Positions 61,244 through 64,000 of a stretch of DNA of 64,000 nucleotides are shown piece by piece. The first letter of the stretch is position 1. Every line of letters begins with the position of its first letter. This DNA is from JBGTGT01 sp051439375 (lineage in GTDB: Bacteria > Cyanobacteriota > Cyanobacteriia > Cyanobacteriales > Microcystaceae), in contig JBFRWB010000192.1 of assembly GCA_051439375.1 (NCBI GenBank), forward strand, positions 1-64,000, given 5' to 3'. A program made the position numbers and the translations under genes. A model generated the notes under the pieces. That model ran no database searches, was not told the origin of the DNA, and saw nothing but the letters and a program-made list of their open reading frames with translations.

Positions 61244-61257
61244 GGGAAAAATGAGCT

Positions 61258-61659
61258 ATGGCAAATCTTCAATCATCTTCTATCTATGAAGGAGGCTGTC
61301 ACTGTGGGGCAGTACGCTTCCGAGTGACTATTACTTGCTTTGAGATCATTGACTGCAATTGTTCCATTTGCCGTAAAAAAGGCTTTCTCCATTTGATCGT
61401 TCCGCCTGAACAGTTTACCCTAATTAAAGGAGAGGAGGCGTTAGCTACCTATCATTTTAATACGGGCATTGCTCAACATTATTTTTGCCGAACCTGTGGA
61501 ATTCACCCCTTTTATCGTCCCCGTTCTCACCCTAATCATATCGATGTTAATGTACGCTGTCTTGACAAAATAGAACTTTCCCAGTTTAAAATTAAGCCTT
61601 TTGATGGTGGCAATTGGGAAGAAAATGTGGCTCAAATTCAAGGGAGTCTCCCAGAATGA
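61258..61659 (+). CDS. GFA-family (CENP-V/glutathione-dependent formaldehyde-activating-like) protein
   Basis: 133 residues. Zinc-binding cysteine pattern of the family is present: GGCHCGAVRFRV, DCNCSICRKKGFLHLIV and FCRTCGIHPFYRPRSHPNH. The name refers to one member, glutathione-dependent formaldehyde-activating enzyme; most members have other or unknown roles, so only the fold is claimed. The gene starts 14 bases after the Rrf2 gene and its stop overlaps the cobD start by four bases (ATGA). Confidence 0.92.
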   Translation: MANLQSSSIYEGGCHCGAVRFRVTITCFEIIDCNCSICRKKGFLHLIVPPEQFTLIKGEEALATYHFNTGIAQHYFCRTCGIHPFYRPRSHPNHIDVNVRCLDKIELSQFKIKPFDGGNWEENVAQIQGSLPE

Positions 61660-62621
61660 TAGTTGAAAGTAAGAGCGCAATCGCTCTAGTAGGGGCTACA
61701 ATCTTAGACTATGCGATCGGTGATCCGTGGGGATGGATTCATCCAGTTCAAGTGATGGGTTGGTTCATTTCCCATTTAAGCCAATTAATCCTTGATTATT
61801 GTCCCCAAAAATGGCAACGTCGTCTAGGGGGAATTGCCCTTGGCTTAATAATAATTATAGGTAGTGGCCTAAGTGGCTGGTTGCTGATTACCTTGGCCAC
61901 TCGTCTTAATTCCTTGCTCGGATTATTATTAGAAATTATCTTACTCGCCAGTTGCTTTGCTGGCCGAAGTTTACGATTAGCAGCAAGGGATGTTCTTGCT
62001 CCCTTAATCGCAGGAAAAACGGCGATCGCACGGCAAAAGTTAAGTCAATATGTAGGACGAGATACGGAACAGCTTTCTGAGGGGGAAATTCTTCGAGCAA
62101 CGGTGGAGACTGTCGCAGAAAATGGGGTAGATGGTGTTACCAGTCCCCTCTTTTATGCTATTCTTGGACTGTTTTTTCCCGCCATTGGAAGCGTTCCTTT
62201 CACCCTTGCTTATAAAGCTTCTAGTACATTAGATTCTATGATTGGCTATCGTCAACATCCCTACACGGAGATCGGTTGGTTTAGTGCCAGATTAGAGGAT
62301 CAATTAACTTGGTTTCCCTGTCGATTAACGGTGCTAACCTTGGCGATCTTGTCAGGTAAACCTAAATATGTTTTATCGATTTGTTATCGCGATGGACGAC
62401 AAGATCCGAGTCCCAATTCAGGTTGGAGTGAAGCAGTTTATGCTGCTATTTTAGGGATACAGTTGGGGGGAAAGAACACTTATCAGGGAGTGGTCAAGAT
62501 AAAACCTTTATTGGGCGATCATGTGTCCGCTATTACCCCAGAAACAGTTAATCATGCTCTAAATCTGACGCGAAAGGTTTGTTTACTATGGTTAGGTTTA
62601 GCGATCGCCTCAAGTAAATAA
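61656..62621 (+). CDS. cobD: Adenosylcobinamide-phosphate synthase (CbiB/CobD)
   Basis: Membrane enzyme that attaches the aminopropanol arm to adenosylcobyric acid in cobalamin (pseudo-cobalamin) synthesis. 321 residues from the ATG at 61656, which forms an ATGA overlap with the previous stop; the earlier in-frame ATG at 61614 lies inside the GFA gene. Family motifs: LDYAIGDPWGWIHPVQVMGW, ARQKLSQYVGRDTEQL, ETVAENGVDGVTSPLFYAIL, AYKASSTLDSMIGYR, and SPNSGWSEAVYAAILGIQLG. About four membrane helices. Confidence 0.95.
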   Translation: MIVESKSAIALVGATILDYAIGDPWGWIHPVQVMGWFISHLSQLILDYCPQKWQRRLGGIALGLIIIIGSGLSGWLLITLATRLNSLLGLLLEIILLASCFAGRSLRLAARDVLAPLIAGKTAIARQKLSQYVGRDTEQLSEGEILRATVETVAENGVDGVTSPLFYAILGLFFPAIGSVPFTLAYKASSTLDSMIGYRQHPYTEIGWFSARLEDQLTWFPCRLTVLTLAILSGKPKYVLSICYRDGRQDPSPNSGWSEAVYAAILGIQLGGKNTYQGVVKIKPLLGDHVSAITPETVNHALNLTRKVCLLWLGLAIASSK

Positions 62622-62680
62622 ACCCTTGTTTGTAATTTATTAGTAAATTTCATATTACATAAACAAACAGTATTATCACA

Positions 62681-63622
62681 ATGCAAAAACTATCAGGTCA
62701 AGAAATCTATCAAAAAATTTATGACAGTATAGAAACAGTGATTAGGGGGCAACAGCAAGGCATTCGTCAATTATTAGCAGCTTTTCTCAGTGGAGGTCAT
62801 GTTTTGCTTGAAGACTATCCCGGAACGGGAAAAACCACTTTAGCAAAGACGCTGGCCTATTGTTTAGAAGCGAGTTTCAAACGGATTCAATTTACCCCAG
62901 ATTTACTTCCCTCGGATATTTTAGGTGTTTCCATTTTTGATCAAAAAGAGCAACTTTTTAACTTTCATGAAGGCCCAATTTTTGCCCATATTGTCCTAGC
63001 TGACGAAATTAATCGAGCCTCTCCTCGAACTCAATCCGCTTTACTAGAGGCAATGGCTGAAACACAAGTTAGTGTGGATGGTCAAGTCCGTCCCTTACCC
63101 CAACCGTTTTTTGTCATTGCGACGCAAAATCCAGTGGAATCCCACGGAACGTATCCCTTACCTGAAGCTCAAATGGATAGATTTGCCCTTAAGTTTAGTT
63201 TAGGCTATCTTCCACCAGAGGAAGAAGTCAAAATTCTGGCTGCACAAATCGAAGGACATCCAATCACGAGCTTACAGCCTTGTCTTACATTAAAAGAAAT
63301 AAATTTACTCAGGCAACAAGTCAAGCAAATTCGTATTAGTGAGGAATTAAAGCGTTATATTGTCGATATTGTTTATCAAACTCGCTGTGTCAATGGAGTT
63401 CAATTAGGGGCCAGTCCTCGCGCCTCAATTGCGCTGATGAAAATTGCTCAAGCATTGGCTTTATTTGATGATTGCGAATTTGTGACCCCAGAACATATTC
63501 AAGAATTAGCAGTACCAACCATTGCTCATCGTTTGGTGATGGATACTCAAGCTAAATTTTCTGGGCAGACGGCAGAAATGATCGTAGAAGAAATTGTGCG
63601 ATCGCTTAAAGTTCCTAGCTAA
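62681..63622 (+). CDS. MoxR-family AAA ATPase
   Basis: 313-residue AAA ATPase of the MoxR group, a chaperone-like factor that matures or inserts cofactors into partner proteins, often with vWA proteins. Walker A EDYPGTGKTTLAKTLAY, Walker B and sensor region IVLADEINRASPRTQSALLE, VDGQVRPLPQPFFVIATQNP, and C-terminal lid with GASPRASIALMKIAQA and VTPEHIQELAVPTIAHRL. The DUF58 gene follows after 22 bases, forming the standard MoxR-DUF58 pair. Confidence 0.95.
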   Translation: MQKLSGQEIYQKIYDSIETVIRGQQQGIRQLLAAFLSGGHVLLEDYPGTGKTTLAKTLAYCLEASFKRIQFTPDLLPSDILGVSIFDQKEQLFNFHEGPIFAHIVLADEINRASPRTQSALLEAMAETQVSVDGQVRPLPQPFFVIATQNPVESHGTYPLPEAQMDRFALKFSLGYLPPEEEVKILAAQIEGHPITSLQPCLTLKEINLLRQQVKQIRISEELKRYIVDIVYQTRCVNGVQLGASPRASIALMKIAQALALFDDCEFVTPEHIQELAVPTIAHRLVMDTQAKFSGQTAEMIVEEIVRSLKVPS

Positions 63623-63644
63623 ATTTAAGTTCGAGGAAAGTTAG

Positions 63645-64000
63645 ATGACAAAGCTTATTTATCACCTACTATGTTGGGTTGTCATTCTCGAAAAATGGGG
63701 AAAACATTACTTGACCCTCAGTGGTGCTTCAGTGCTGATTATGCTCATTTTCACCTTAGTCATTGGCCTTGATACCCGTCAAAGTAAAGCCTATCAAATT
63801 GCCATGTTTTTACTATTTGTTATCTTTCTAGCAGTTCTGGCAAGTCGTTTTGGCAAGATTCCTATCTCTATCACCCGAACCTTACCCCGTTTTGCTTCAG
63901 TTGGTATCCCATTATCCTATCGAGTAACGCTAGAAAATAAAACTCACAAAACACAAAGAGATTTGAAAATTAGAGAAATAATTAGTGATTTACGGCCGAC
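63645..64000 (+). CDS. DUF58 domain protein, 5' part (runs off the window)
   Basis: Starts at the ATG at 63645 after GAGGAAAG. The 118 visible codons give two membrane helices (LTLSGASVLIMLIFTLVIGL and IAMFLLFVIFLAVLASRF) and the beginning of the soluble DUF58 region (ISITRTLPRFASVGIPLSYR). DUF58 proteins are encoded next to MoxR ATPases and carry a vWA-like fold further on; that part is outside the window. Identity therefore rests on the position after moxR and the N-terminal pattern. Confidence 0.85.
   Translation, partial: MTKLIYHLLCWVVILEKWGKHYLTLSGASVLIMLIFTLVIGLDTRQSKAYQIAMFLLFVIFLAVLASRFGKIPISITRTLPRFASVGIPLSYRVTLENKTHKTQRDLKIREIISDLRP

Overview
The window is a stretch of chromosome from a unicellular, phycobilisome-bearing cyanobacterium of the Crocosphaera/Cyanothece type. 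This rests on a complete cpcBACD phycocyanin operon with a separate cpcE, many HIP1 (GCGATCGC) octamers, low GC, cyAbrB and PEP-CTERM genes, an NTRC-type thioredoxin reductase, and heptamer repeats between genes. The genus is an inference from style and gene content; no database was searched.

Layout. 1-7.1 kb: 5' part of tkt (minus), an accessory island (21-bp repeat ORF, PEP-CTERM protein, DUF29 protein), fabF and acpP (minus), then a 63-aa membrane-protein gene. 7.2-15 kb: AAA/14xWD40 protein, TrmH-type methyltransferase, tRNA-Leu(CAG), murA with no ordinary start codon, and a frameshifted pentapeptide-repeat gene. 15-16.4 kb: IS1380-type transposase remnant carrying a 196-bp MITE with a 7-bp target duplication. 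16.7-21.7 kb: PP2C phosphatase, kinase-like protein with zinc ribbon, isochorismatase-fold hydrolase and vWA protein on one strand behind a good promoter. 21.9-25.4 kb: hsp20, a DUF1232 protein and cpcBACD (minus). 25.9-30.3 kb: NTRC, pyrD and a membrane protein. 30.7-31.3 kb: CRISPR array of 8 identical 36-bp repeats without cas genes here. 31.4-45.5 kb: mainly housekeeping genes (class II aldolase, tRNA-Asn, scpA, pdxH, a pilin, cpcE, NfeD/SPFH pair, cobO, peptide ABC permease, Fur-type regulator, GH3 hexosaminidase, tyrA). 45.5-53.2 kb: ureE, a 755-aa membrane protein, gor, dacB, then decayed mobile DNA (155-bp inverted-repeat element, IS1 and Uma2 fragments, a 1,079-bp ISAs1 copy with 10-bp target duplication). 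53.2-64 kb: DUF924, DUF2854, an oligopeptide-binding lipoprotein, YchJ, msrB, a flavoprotein, cyAbrB, Rrf2 regulator, GFA protein, cobD, moxR and the start of a DUF58 gene.

How the genes fit together. cpcBACD and cpcE make the phycocyanin rod and attach its bilin. acpP/fabF serve fatty-acid elongation, and tkt and the aldolase serve the Calvin cycle. cobO and cobD belong to corrinoid synthesis. moxR and the DUF58 gene form a standard pair. The phosphatase-kinase-hydrolase-vWA group is the best candidate for a little-described system: its three signalling partners match the vWA/kinase/PP2C triads known from Ter-type stress modules, here with a cysteine hydrolase added.

The other notable observations are the apparent AUC start of murA, the nested transposon insertion, the duplicated 3' flank near the PEP-CTERM gene, and several matching dispersed repeats.
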